Source: Bordetella parapertussis
GTDB taxonomy: Bacteria; Pseudomonadota; Gammaproteobacteria; Burkholderiales; SG8-39
Direction: 5' to 3'
Assembly (NCBI GenBank): GCA_945862265.1
Contig: CAMAXP010000016.1
Span: 26,108-90,107, forward strand
DNA length: 64,000 bases
Numbering within the stretch: position 1 is the first letter of the stretch; every line of letters begins with the position of its first letter. The notes beneath the pieces were generated by a model, which saw only the letters and a list, made by a program, of their open reading frames with translations, was not told where the DNA came from and ran no database searches. Made by a program: the position numbers and the translations under genes. This document shows positions 55,994-62,890 of this stretch, in pieces.

Positions 55994-56299
55994 TTAACGC
56001 CGAGCCCTGAGGCGTGACCGCCAGTACCCCGGCAGCCTCCGTGTGTGGGCATACGCAACGATGAGAATTTCGTCGGGCTTGGCACGAAAAATGATTGCGT
56101 AGGGAAACCGCCCCAGCACAAAGCGCCGAAGCCCCTTGGCGCCCAGCGGGTGCCAGGCCTGTGGGAACCCTGCGATTCGCCGCTGGGCGGCGATGACTTC
56201 ATCGAGCAAGGCTTCGACCAGGCTCGGGCTGATCCTGGCGTAAAAGTCGACTGCTTCGTCCAGGTCTGCCGTGGCGCCAGGAAGCTGGCGAACAATCAT
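55994..56299 (-). CDS. RelE/ParE family toxin
   Basis: A 101-residue toxin: LPGATADLDEAVDFYARISP, FPQAWHPLGAKGLRRFVLGR, FPYAIIFRAKPDEILIVAYA and HTRRLPGYWRSRL. This is the standard ParE fold with its C-terminal arginine-rich strand. Its start overlaps the stop of the upstream antitoxin gene by 4 bp. Gyrase or ribosome targeting cannot be distinguished. Confidence 0.88.
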   Translation of the reverse strand: MIVRQLPGATADLDEAVDFYARISPSLVEALLDEVIAAQRRIAGFPQAWHPLGAKGLRRFVLGRFPYAIIFRAKPDEILIVAYAHTRRLPGYWRSRLRARR

Positions 56300-56529
56300 G
56301 CCCGGCCGTACTTCCTTCTGAGGTCGGAGAGGGCGGCGTCAAAATCGTCCGCTTTCACCTCGCCACGATCGTACGCTGCGAGGCGCTCCTCACATTCGGC
56401 TATCCACGCTTCGTCCCAGCCCGCGGGCGCCGGCGCCACCAGGTCCTGCAGGGTATTCAGCAGGGCCACCTGCTCTTCCGCGCTCAGGGCTTTGGCCTGC
56501 TCGACCAAAGCATCGATCCGGCTTGTCAT
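56296..56529 (-). CDS. Addiction-module antitoxin (Unstab_antitox-like)
   Basis: A 77-residue acidic protein, with ALVEQAKALSAEEQVALLNT early and WIAECEERLAAYDRGEVKA later, matching the small putative addiction-module component family that pairs with ParE/RelE toxins. The ATG at 56529 follows GGAG at 8 bp; a GTG three codons earlier is less likely. It forms an antitoxin-first operon with the ParE-like gene. Confidence 0.8.
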   Translation of the reverse strand: MTSRIDALVEQAKALSAEEQVALLNTLQDLVAPAPAGWDEAWIAECEERLAAYDRGEVKADDFDAALSDLRRKYGRA

Positions 56530-56767
56530 GGGCTGCACTCCATCGAAACGGATATTGGGAATTCTAACGTAACTCCCCCGCGGGCTTCCGGGCGCAGCCA
56601 GCCAAGCTGGCTGGATCTCGCAGGCGTTACCATCTCTCCAACGAACGACACTGCACCGCGTTGACCGCGCCCGACCTGCCGCCCATAAAAGTCAAACATT
56701 TTTCCTGAATCCCCGCACTGGGACTGTCTCCCAAGCCAGTTTCCAACCAAATTTGGCAAATCAACCC

Positions 56768-57730
56768 ATGCTTCCCTCCCTCCTCCGCCCCCTCCTCCTG
56801 CTCGCGCTTGCGCTGCCCCTTTCCCTCCACGCGCAGGACTACCCCTCCCGCCCGGTGCGGATCGTGGTGCCTTTCCAGCCCGGCGGCGGGAGCGACACGC
56901 TGGGGCGGCTGCTGGCCGAGAAGCTCACCGCCCGCTGGGGCCAGCCGGTGGTCGTGGAGAACCGCGCCGGCGCCGGCGGCAACCTCGGCGCCGGGTTCGT
57001 CGCGCAGGCCTTGGCTGACGGCCACACCCTGCTCCTCTCCTCGCCCGGGCCGATCGTCATCAATAAGTCGCTGTACGGGTCGTTATCTTTCGACCCCGAC
57101 GGCTTCGTGCCCGTGTCGGTCATCGCCACCAACTACGGCGTGCTCGCCGTGCACCCGCGCACCGGGTTTTCGGACGTCGCCGCGCTGGTGGCCGCCGCCC
57201 GCGCCGCGCCGGACAAGCTCAACTTCGCCTCCGCCGGCAGCGGCACCACGCCGCACCTCGCCGGCGAGCTCTTCAAGTCCCTGGCCGGGGTGCGCCTCAC
57301 GCACGTGCCTTACAAGGGCGCCGGGCCCGGGTTCGCGGCGCTGCTCGCCGGCGAGGTCGACCTCATGTTCGTCGACGTCTTCATCGCGCTGCCGCACGTT
57401 CGCGCCGGCCGGCTTCGCACCCTCGCCCTGGGCGGCGGCGCGCGGAACCCCCTCTTGCCCGGCGTGCCCGTGCTGGGCGAGGTCCTGCCCGGGTTCGAGT
57501 ATTCCGTGTGGCAGGGCCTCGTCGCGCCTGCCGGCACGCCTGCGGCCGTCGCTTCGCGCATCTCCGGCGCCGTCGCCGACATCGTCCGCCAGCCCGACGT
57601 CGCCCGGCGGCTCGCCGACGTGGGGCTCGAGGCCGTGGGGAGTTCGCCCGCGGAGATGGGGGCGGTGATGCGGCAGGACCGGGAGAGGTGGGGGAAGGTG
57701 GTCAGGGAGACGGGTGCTCGGGCGGATTAA
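56768..57730 (+). CDS. TctC/Bug-family periplasmic solute receptor
   Basis: A 320-residue receptor with signal peptide LLRPLLLLALALPLSLHAQ and Bug motifs RIVVPFQPGGGSDTLGRLL, VVVENRAGAGGNLGAGFV, HLAGELFKSLAGVRLTHVPY and the end VVRETGARAD. The ATG at 56768 starts at the signal peptide; a TTG five codons earlier is possible. It stands among toxin-antitoxin genes with no transporter neighbours. Its last 245 bp (57485-57729) are duplicated at 58614-58851. Confidence 0.88.
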   Translation: MLPSLLRPLLLLALALPLSLHAQDYPSRPVRIVVPFQPGGGSDTLGRLLAEKLTARWGQPVVVENRAGAGGNLGAGFVAQALADGHTLLLSSPGPIVINKSLYGSLSFDPDGFVPVSVIATNYGVLAVHPRTGFSDVAALVAAARAAPDKLNFASAGSGTTPHLAGELFKSLAGVRLTHVPYKGAGPGFAALLAGEVDLMFVDVFIALPHVRAGRLRTLALGGGARNPLLPGVPVLGEVLPGFEYSVWQGLVAPAGTPAAVASRISGAVADIVRQPDVARRLADVGLEAVGSSPAEMGAVMRQDRERWGKVVRETGARAD

Positions 57731-57756
57731 GCCGCGGATTGCGGCGAATCAACCCG

Positions 57757-58092
57757 CTACAAATCCAGCCATGTCCTGATCGCCAGTTCGAGCTGGGATA
57801 GTTCCGCCGCATCCAGCCGACCAACCGGGGAAGATTTCAGGGCCGGGCGCGGCACGGTTACCACCTTGTCCGCCATGATCCACGAATCACGATCCAGGCC
57901 GCTGCGCCGCCCGGTCGCAATCGCCACACGCACGAAATTCGCGCCGATATCGACGCTGGTGATCGGGCAGACGGTAATGCTTTCGAGGAGGTCCAGCGTT
58001 TCGGTCGCCTGGATGACGACAACCGGGCGCGGCTTTGCGGTGTAAGGCCCCTTCACCGCGACGTAGACGATATCGCCGCGCCGAAGGTTCAT
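57757..58092 (-). CDS. MazF/PemK family toxin
   Basis: A 111-residue MazF-type endoribonuclease: LRRGDIVYVAVKGPYTAKPRP, VVVIQATETLD, SITVCPITSV and DSWIMADKVVTVPR. The arginine after the first strand and the serine/threonine of CPITS correspond to the usual active-site positions. Its start overlaps the MazE-like stop by 4 bp. Confidence 0.9.
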   Translation of the reverse strand: MNLRRGDIVYVAVKGPYTAKPRPVVVIQATETLDLLESITVCPITSVDIGANFVRVAIATGRRSGLDRDSWIMADKVVTVPRPALKSSPVGRLDAAELSQLELAIRTWLDL

Positions 58093-58262
58093 TCAGGCAG
58101 GTGGATGAGCTTCTGCCAGCCCGTATCCCGACGATCCGCCGCTGCGATCAGCTTGCACTGGCGGCGCAACTCTTCCACGAACGCCTTCGATTGGCGGGCC
58201 TTCTTCGAGCGCGGCAGCTTGGGTGCGGGGGCCAGGCGACGACGGGTGTCAGGCGCGTTCAC
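58089..58262 (-). CDS. MazE-type antitoxin (DUF3018-like, short)
   Basis: A 57-residue basic protein beginning with GTG (VNAPDTRRRLAPAP) and ending in RQSKAFVEELRRQCKLIAAA then DRRDTGWQKLIHLPE, a segment like the toxin-binding end of DUF3018 MazE antitoxins. The GTG at 58262 has a perfect GGAGG 6 bp upstream, and a -10-like TACAAT (minus strand, 58295-58300) about 33 bp upstream. It is shorter than usual at the N-terminus. It is coupled to the MazF gene. Confidence 0.75.
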   Translation of the reverse strand: MNAPDTRRRLAPAPKLPRSKKARQSKAFVEELRRQCKLIAAADRRDTGWQKLIHLPE

Positions 58263-58294
58263 GGTGCCCTCCGATACGAATGGGACATGAAAAT

Positions 58295-58300
58295 ATTGTA
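58295..58300 (-). promoter_or_regulatory. Candidate -10 box for mazEF
   Basis: The minus strand reads TACAAT followed by ATTTTC, about 33 bp before the MazE GTG start. No clear -35 box was recognised. Confidence 0.4.
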
Positions 58301-58355
58301 CATCGGAGGCTTGGGGCATGCCGTTCGGGGCAACTGTCGTGCCCGAGCTGGCCGC

Positions 58356-58538
58356 TCAGGCCATGGCGGCCTGGATGTCCGCCTCCGTCAGGTGCGGATA
58401 GGCCTCCAGCACCGCCGCCTCGTCGGCGCCTTCGGATACCTTACGCAGGATCAGTTCGACCGTGATCCTCGTTCCGCGGATCACGGGCTTGCCCTGCATG
58501 ATGGCCGGGTTGATTTCAATGCGGTCGGTGATGGTCAT
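58356..58538 (-). CDS. DUF433 antitoxin, apparently shortened and without its toxin
   Basis: A 60-residue protein with the DUF433 core: RIEINPAIMQGKPVIRGTRI, TVELILRKVSEGADEAAVL and YPHLTEADIQAAMA. The chain stops right after this helix, where family members usually continue about 10-15 residues (typically A.Y.A). The usual downstream DUF5615 PIN-like toxin gene is missing; the MazE promoter region follows instead. It may be a stranded antitoxin. Confidence 0.78.
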   Translation of the reverse strand: MTITDRIEINPAIMQGKPVIRGTRITVELILRKVSEGADEAAVLEAYPHLTEADIQAAMA

Positions 58539-58613
58539 GTGGGCTCCAGCGACGTGCTGTTTCCGGTGGATAACGTCATCATAACGCGGCGGGAAGGCAA
58601 AGGGTTTACCGCA

Positions 58614-58851
58614 CTGCCCGGGTTCGGGTACTCCGTGTGGCAGGGCCTCGTCGCGCCTGCCGGCACGCCTGCGGCCGTCGCTTCGCGCATCTCCGGCGCC
58701 GTCGCCGACATCGTCCGCCAGCCCGACGTCGCCCGGCGGCTCGCCGACGTGGGGCTCGAGGCCGTGGGGAGCACAATCTGGGGGCGGTGATGCGGCAGGA
58801 CCGGGAGAGGTGGGGGAAGGTGGTCAGGGAGACGGGGGCTCGGGCGGATTA
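58614..58851 (+). pseudogene. Duplicated 3' fragment of the neighbouring tctC gene
   Basis: These 238 bp repeat 57485-57729 almost exactly: the stretch from CTCCGTGTGGCAGGGCCTCG to CGAGGCCGTGGGGAG differs by only single bases at its beginning. Then 22 bases (AGTTCGCCCGCGGAGATGGG and following GG) are replaced by AGCACAATCTGGG, shifting the frame. The remaining 70 bases are again nearly identical. It has no signal peptide and no start, so it is not a gene. Confidence 0.88.
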
Positions 58852-58981
58852 CCTGAGTCTCCTTTGTAGTCTTGCTTGGATAGCGCTCACCGAAAAGTGC
58901 TTCCACAGCCGGTCGAATAGCACCATCTGGAGCTGCACGACCTTTCCCGATGAGGCTACTTAGATCTCTGAGTGCCGTCAT
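58852..58981 (-). pseudogene. Possible 5' remnant of an unknown gene cut by the tctC fragment
   Basis: On the minus strand an ATG at 58981, preceded by AGGA, opens a protein-like frame, MTALRDLSSLIGKGRAAPDG followed by AIRPAVEALFGERYPSKTT. It then runs antisense into the tctC copy at 58851 and loses coding character. The lower GC of this DNA differs from its neighbours. I do not recognise the family. Confidence 0.3.
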
Positions 58982-59194
58982 AGTCAGTCATCCTAAGTGA
59001 ATTCTCTACGCTTGAAGCCACTCGACCAGAATAGCACTATGCAATTGCCAACGAGCAACCCAAGCTCGCGAGCTTAGCCGCAAATTCTTTCGTCGAGAGT
59101 CTGTCGTTAGACTCCTAGAAAGTAAGACTTTTACATTTTGAAAGGCCTTCCAGGAGCCGCTCCCCAGCCACCTCCCATGCCATTTTTGTAAAAC
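58982..59194. other. Low-GC intergenic stretch without recognisable gene
   Basis: A hand count gives about 47% GC for 58981-59160, far below the surroundings. No convincing frame, RNA or repeat was seen. A short minus-strand frame ending at 59121 (VSFTKMAWEVAGERLLEGLS) could be a remnant of a gene start. Confidence 0.5.
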
Positions 59195-59458
59195 TCACCC
59201 CGCAAACACCAGCTCCGTCTCCCGCCCCCGCTGGTGGAAAATCACCGCCCTCTGCCTCAGCCTCCGCCCCAAATCACGCGCCGCAACCCGCGGCAACCCC
59301 ACGATCAGCACGCTTGCCCCGCCGATCCCCGGGTACCCCTGCTCGCACAGGGCCTCGTCGAGCCCGGGCTGGGAAGGCACGCAGGCGGCGGTCTCGAGCC
59401 CCTCCCGCGCCAAAAAAGCGTCCAGCAGGGGATTGGCCTCCCCGACGCGCAACTCCAT
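59195..59458 (-). CDS. DUF3293-like protein
   Basis: An 87-residue protein: PLLDAFLAREGLETAACVPSQ, GIGGASVLIVGLPRVAARDL and GRRLRQRAVIFHQRGRETELVFAG. The last part resembles the closing segment of DUF3293 proteins, but the N-terminal part of that domain is not visible, so it may be a shortened relative. The ATG at 59458 lies 10 bp after the DUF4258 stop. Function is unknown. Confidence 0.55.
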   Translation of the reverse strand: MELRVGEANPLLDAFLAREGLETAACVPSQPGLDEALCEQGYPGIGGASVLIVGLPRVAARDLGRRLRQRAVIFHQRGRETELVFAG

Positions 59459-59468
59459 GGCAGGCGCG

Positions 59469-59747
59469 CTACGCACGGGGGATCCGCCGCGTCCGGTGCC
59501 CCACGGTAATCACCTGCCCGTGCCGCGACAGCACGGCATACAACCCGGACAACCGCCGCACGGCGCTGGAAGCCTTGGAGGCCGCGGCCAGCCGCCGCTG
59601 TGCGGCCTTGTCCATGTACAGGATCACGGCGCCGTGGTGGTCGTGCGCCTCGCGGCCGTACGACAGCAGCATGTCCAGCGCGTCGGGTGCGATGCCGCGC
59701 TGCTGCATGCGCGCGCGGGCGTGCGATGTAAGCGGGGAAGGGTTCAT
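59469..59747 (-). CDS. DUF4258 protein (toxin-like small protein)
   Basis: A 92-residue protein: LTSHARARMQQRGIAPDALD, MLLSYGREAHDHHGAVILYM and LSGLYAVLSRHGQVITVGHRTRRI. The H-A-x2-R-M/QRGI start and the C-terminal strand pair are typical of DUF4258. Such proteins are often found in toxin-antitoxin settings. It forms a two-gene unit with the DUF3293-like gene. Confidence 0.75.
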   Translation of the reverse strand: MNPSPLTSHARARMQQRGIAPDALDMLLSYGREAHDHHGAVILYMDKAAQRRLAAASKASSAVRRLSGLYAVLSRHGQVITVGHRTRRIPRA

Positions 59748-59820
59748 GGCGGGCCTCCAAACAAGGGAAGCCAGTGTGCAACCGGGGGTGGCTCAGGGGG
59801 TGAGCCTGGCCCACCGCGCC

Positions 59821-60297
59821 CTACATCAGGATCCGAACGTCCTCGACACCGGAGAAGTCGCGGTCGTGAGTCACCAGCGCATGGGCGTTGATCTCAAGCG
59901 CGGTGGCGAGCTGGATTGCGTCGGGGAGCCGGAGCTCGTAGCGATGCCGCAGGCGGGCGGCTTGGACCGCGATCGAGGCGCTCAAGGGATGGATCGCGTG
60001 CTCCGCCAAAGCCGCCTCCATCTGTTTTGCGAGCGCATCGCGGCCATGCCGGTAGGGCCCGGCCAGCACTTCGGCCAGCGTGATCGTGGTGATCGCGATG
60101 GCCACGCGGCCGGCGGCGGCGGCTTCGAACAGGCCGCTGAACCGGGGTCCGAATTGCGCGTTGCCTTCCAGGTGGTAGATCAGGGGCGCGCTGTCCACCA
60201 GCAGCAGCGCCCCGTCAGGCACGGCCGCCCAGTCGGCCAGCGGCGGGCCCTTGCGTGCCGCAGGAGCGGGGACTTTGGGTGGCTTGCGGCCGCTCAC
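59821..60297 (-). CDS. VapC-like PIN-domain toxin
   Basis: A 158-residue PIN ribonuclease. The acidic metal-binding residues are visible in LLLVDSAPLIYHLEGN (D), ITLAEVLAGPYR (E), RLPDAIQLATAL (D) and LVTHDRDFSGV (D). An N-terminal extension of about 30 residues (KPPKVPAPAARKGPP) precedes the domain. The GTG start at 60297 overlaps the antitoxin stop (GTGA). It should cut RNA when unpaired. Confidence 0.87.
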   Translation of the reverse strand: MSGRKPPKVPAPAARKGPPLADWAAVPDGALLLVDSAPLIYHLEGNAQFGPRFSGLFEAAAAGRVAIAITTITLAEVLAGPYRHGRDALAKQMEAALAEHAIHPLSASIAVQAARLRHRYELRLPDAIQLATALEINAHALVTHDRDFSGVEDVRILM

Positions 60298-60545
60298 GCC
60301 GGCCATTCGTCGCGCAGTTCGGCAATGGTGCGGGCCGGCGCCTTGCCCCACAGGCCGGCGGCGCTCCCCTTCAGCGCCATGAGCGAAGTGGGCAGGCCCG
60401 GCCCGGCGCCCGCCGCCATGCGGACCGGCACCAGCGCGGCATAAGGCTGCCCGTGCCGGGTGATGACCGTGACCGCGCCCTGGTGGGCTGCGGCGACAAG
60501 CTCGGGCAAACGCCGGCGCGTGATTTCGATGCCCAGCTTGGCCAT
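60294..60545 (-). CDS. Phd/YefM-type antitoxin of the PIN toxin (VapB-like)
   Basis: An 83-residue antitoxin: LGIEITRRRLPELVAAAHQG, AVTVITRHGQPYAALVPV and WGKAPARTIAELRDEW. The N-terminal half is the Phd/YefM DNA-binding fold, and the C-terminal part should block the PIN toxin. A Shine-Dalgarno AAGGGG precedes the ATG, and a long palindrome overlaps the promoter. Confidence 0.87.
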   Translation of the reverse strand: MAKLGIEITRRRLPELVAAAHQGAVTVITRHGQPYAALVPVRMAAGAGPGLPTSLMALKGSAAGLWGKAPARTIAELRDEWPA

Positions 60546-60564
60546 GGCAAACCCCTTAAGCGTT

Positions 60565-60589
60565 AATTATGTACAGACTGTACATATTT
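60565..60589. promoter_or_regulatory. Palindromic operator upstream of the vapBC pair
   Basis: TATGTACAG-A-CTGTACATA (60568-60586) is a perfect 9-1-9 palindrome, and two further matching pairs lie outside one mismatch. It covers the -10-like region of the minus-strand antitoxin gene, the usual place for toxin-antitoxin autorepression. Confidence 0.7.
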
Positions 60590-60651
60590 TCGGATACCCA
60601 GGCCGGAATGGCAAGGCAAATCCGTTCGCCAATTGCGCTAGGATTCCCCCC

Positions 60652-61611
60652 ATGAAAACCGCCGCCCTCCTCCTCGCCGCCCTCGCCACGCTGGCCACCC
60701 CAGCCCACGCCCAGGACGACTACCCCAACCGCACGATCCGCCTGCTGACGGCCGCCGCCCAGGGAGGCACCTCGGACATTCTCGCGAGGGTGTTCGCGGC
60801 CAAGCTCACCGAGTCCCTGAAGCAGACGGTGATTGTCGACAACCGGGCCAGCGCCTCGGGCGTGGTGGCGGGCGAGATCACCGCCCAGGCCAAGCCCGAC
60901 GGCTACACGCTGCTGCTCTGCTACCACCAGCACACCGTCAACGCGGCGCTCAACAGCAAGCTCCCCTACCACCCGGTCAACAGCTTCACGCCGATCAGCC
61001 AGCTCACCGCGGCCGCGCAGATCCTCGTGATCCACCCCTCCTACCCGCCCAAGACCCTCAACGAGTTCATTGCGTGGACCAAGGCCCACCCCGGCCCGCT
61101 CAACTTCGGCTCGGCCGGCATCGGCAGCGGCGGGCACCTGGCGGGCGAGCTCTTCAAGCAGCTGGCGGGCGTGAAGGCCGAGCACATCCCCTACAAGGGT
61201 TCGGGCCCGGCGCTGGCGGCGCTGCTCGCCAACGAATACCACTTCAACTTCGCGGGGCTGCAGGCCGCGCAGCCGCACATCCGCTCGGGAAGGATCCGCG
61301 CGCTGGCGATCACCTCAACCAAACGTCTCCCTACGATGCCTGACCTCCCAGCCGTGGCCGAGCAACTGCCGGGCTTCGAGCTGGTGGGCTGGTACGGCAT
61401 CATCGGCCCGCCGGGGCTGCCGCAACCGATCGTCGCGAAGCTGAACGCCGAACTGGTCAAAGCCCTCAACAGCCCCGACGTGCGCGACCGCATCCTCGCC
61501 GACGGCTCCGAGCCCGTGGGCAGCAGCCCCGAGCAGTTCCGCCAGTTCATGCTGGCCGACACGGCGAAGTGGGTTAAGGTGGTGAAGGAGAGCGGGGCGA
61601 AGGCTGACTGA
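60652..61611 (+). CDS. TctC/Bug-family periplasmic solute receptor
   Basis: A 319-residue receptor: signal peptide KTAALLLAALATLATPAHAQ, then RLLTAAAQGGTSDILARVF, VIVDNRASASGVVAGEIT, HLAGELFKQLAGVKAEHIPY and the end VVKESGAKAD. The ATG at 60652 is set at the signal peptide. The ligand cannot be predicted. It sits alone between two toxin-antitoxin pairs. Confidence 0.88.
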   Translation: MKTAALLLAALATLATPAHAQDDYPNRTIRLLTAAAQGGTSDILARVFAAKLTESLKQTVIVDNRASASGVVAGEITAQAKPDGYTLLLCYHQHTVNAALNSKLPYHPVNSFTPISQLTAAAQILVIHPSYPPKTLNEFIAWTKAHPGPLNFGSAGIGSGGHLAGELFKQLAGVKAEHIPYKGSGPALAALLANEYHFNFAGLQAAQPHIRSGRIRALAITSTKRLPTMPDLPAVAEQLPGFELVGWYGIIGPPGLPQPIVAKLNAELVKALNSPDVRDRILADGSEPVGSSPEQFRQFMLADTAKWVKVVKESGAKAD

Positions 61612-61619
61612 GGCCGCGC

Positions 61620-61961
61620 TCAGGCGCTGGCTAGCAGCGCATCTACGGACTGCATCAAGCCCGGCAAGCTGGCCTCCACCACACCCCAGACGATCCGATC
61701 GTCCACGGTGGCATATCCGTGCACGAGGATGTTCCGGAAAGCCACGATCCGGCGGAAGTCGCTGACCTGCTCCGCGACGACCGGGTCGACCTTGGCGAGC
61801 CGGGCGAGCGCCTCGCCGATGATCCCGAACTGGCGCTCCACCGCAGATTTGAGCATGTCGTCGGCGACGTAGTCCTCGAAGGAACGGCCTGAGCAGAACC
61901 CGGTGATCAGTCCGGCCGCGCGTCGGACATCGAAGAGGTACTTCGCCGAGTCAGGCTGCAT
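61620..61961 (-). CDS. hepT: HepT-like HEPN toxin (DUF86)
   Basis: A 113-residue HEPN protein with the family start KYLFDVRRAAGLITGFCSGR, a middle helix VERQFGIIGEALARLAK and the RX4HXY motif RNILVHGY. It overlaps the MNT gene by 11 bp. Together they form a HEPN/MNT (HepT-MntA) module in which the MNT enzyme AMPylates the motif tyrosine. Confidence 0.9.
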   Translation of the reverse strand: MQPDSAKYLFDVRRAAGLITGFCSGRSFEDYVADDMLKSAVERQFGIIGEALARLAKVDPVVAEQVSDFRRIVAFRNILVHGYATVDDRIVWGVVEASLPGLMQSVDALLASA

Positions 61962-62268
61962 AGAGCAAGGCTTTTTCCTGCTCGACGCGTTCGCGGAAAT
62001 ACGGGTTGCCGAGCCCCGCGGGGGTTACGAGGTCGACCGGCCCGGCGAACAGGATCTGCAACTTCTCCAGCAGAGCGAAGTACGCCTCCGCATATTCGGC
62101 CGGAGGACGGTCGCCCAGGTCGACAAGGAAGTCGAGGTCTCCCGGCTCGTCGCTGCGCACCGCGGAGCCAAACAACTCAAGGCGACGCACCCCGAGCCCG
62201 GCGCAGATTTCCGCCAGCTCGGAGCGATGCGAATCCAATCGGGTTTTGAGTACTGCGTTCACGGGCAT
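61951..62268 (-). CDS. mntA: MntA-like minimal nucleotidyltransferase antitoxin
   Basis: A 105-residue MNT protein: LEICAGLGV-like start (ELAEICAGLGVRRLELFGSA), the active-site motif GSAVRSDEPGDLDFLVDLG and the VDLVTPAGL strand. In this copy the motif reads GDLD instead of SDxD; both aspartates are kept. It is the partner of the downstream HEPN toxin. Unlike the copy at 54462, it has no Phd domain. Confidence 0.9.
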   Translation of the reverse strand: MPVNAVLKTRLDSHRSELAEICAGLGVRRLELFGSAVRSDEPGDLDFLVDLGDRPPAEYAEAYFALLEKLQILFAGPVDLVTPAGLGNPYFRERVEQEKALLYAA

Positions 62269-62312
62269 TCTCCAGTCGGAAGCGTACCCTTAAACCTCTT
62301 GAAAACCCACCC

Positions 62313-62621
62313 CTAAGCCACTTCCAGTGCCTTGATCGACCGGTACTTGTCCTGCTGCGCCAGTTCCCACAGGTCCAGCGTCTGCTGCATGCGCAGCCAG
62401 ATCTCCGGACCGTTGCCCAGCGCCTTGCCCAGCCGCATGGCCATATCTGGGGTCACCATCCGCTTCTCGTTCAGGATCTCCGAAACACTAAGGCGCGAGA
62501 CACCGATCGAGTCGGCGAACTCCTTCTGGGTCATCCTCAGGGCCGGCAGCACATCCTCGCGCAGGATTGCGCCCGGGTGGGTGGGCCGGCGCTTGGGGTC
62601 TCGCAGGGATCGGGTAGCCAT
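62313..62621 (-). CDS. higA: HigA-family antitoxin
   Basis: A 102-residue HTH protein: RRPTHPGAILREDVLPALRM, TQKEFADSIGVSRLSVSEIL, NEKRMVTPDMAMRLGKALGN and PEIWLRMQQTLDLWEL. These are the classic HigA motifs. HigB normally lies directly upstream; here only a short frame ending LELEDYH and TGA overlaps the ATG (TGATG), as a HigB C-terminus would, but the rest of a toxin gene is absent. Confidence 0.88.
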   Translation of the reverse strand: MATRSLRDPKRRPTHPGAILREDVLPALRMTQKEFADSIGVSRLSVSEILNEKRMVTPDMAMRLGKALGNGPEIWLRMQQTLDLWELAQQDKYRSIKALEVA

Positions 62622-62721
62622 CAGTGGTAATCCTCCAACTCCAATGCAATGCATCGTATTACATTGGCACCGTAGGTTGGAAAGTTGTCTAACTTGATTC
62701 CCCCAATGACGGGAAAGCCAA

Positions 62722-62835
62722 ATGACCTGGTTCGTGCTCGCAGTATTGGTCGCCCTCGGCGGAATCTTCGCCGCCTACAAGCGCTCGAAAGGCACTCCCC
62801 CCGTTGTGAAGAAGGACAAGCTGAAGGAACCGTAA
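62722..62835 (+). CDS. Tiny single-pass membrane protein
   Basis: A 37-residue frame: one hydrophobic helix (WFVLAVLVALGGIFAAY) followed by a basic tail (KRSKG, VKKDKLKEP). GGAAAG precedes the ATG by about 8 bp. It lies 55 bp before the MFS transporter gene and may be co-transcribed. Too short to assign a family; the charge pattern is sensible for a real inner-membrane microprotein. Confidence 0.45.
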   Translation: MTWFVLAVLVALGGIFAAYKRSKGTPPVVKKDKLKEP

Positions 62836-62890
62836 GGCCGGTGCGAACCGGCGGTGGCCTCGCCACCCAGCCCTGCGGGATAATGGCGGC

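Noticed and set aside
58035..58790. Plus-strand frame of 251 codons from mazE into the tctC copy
   Set aside because: A chimera of antisense mazEF/DUF433 sequence and the tctC fragment, with no start signal or coherent domain.
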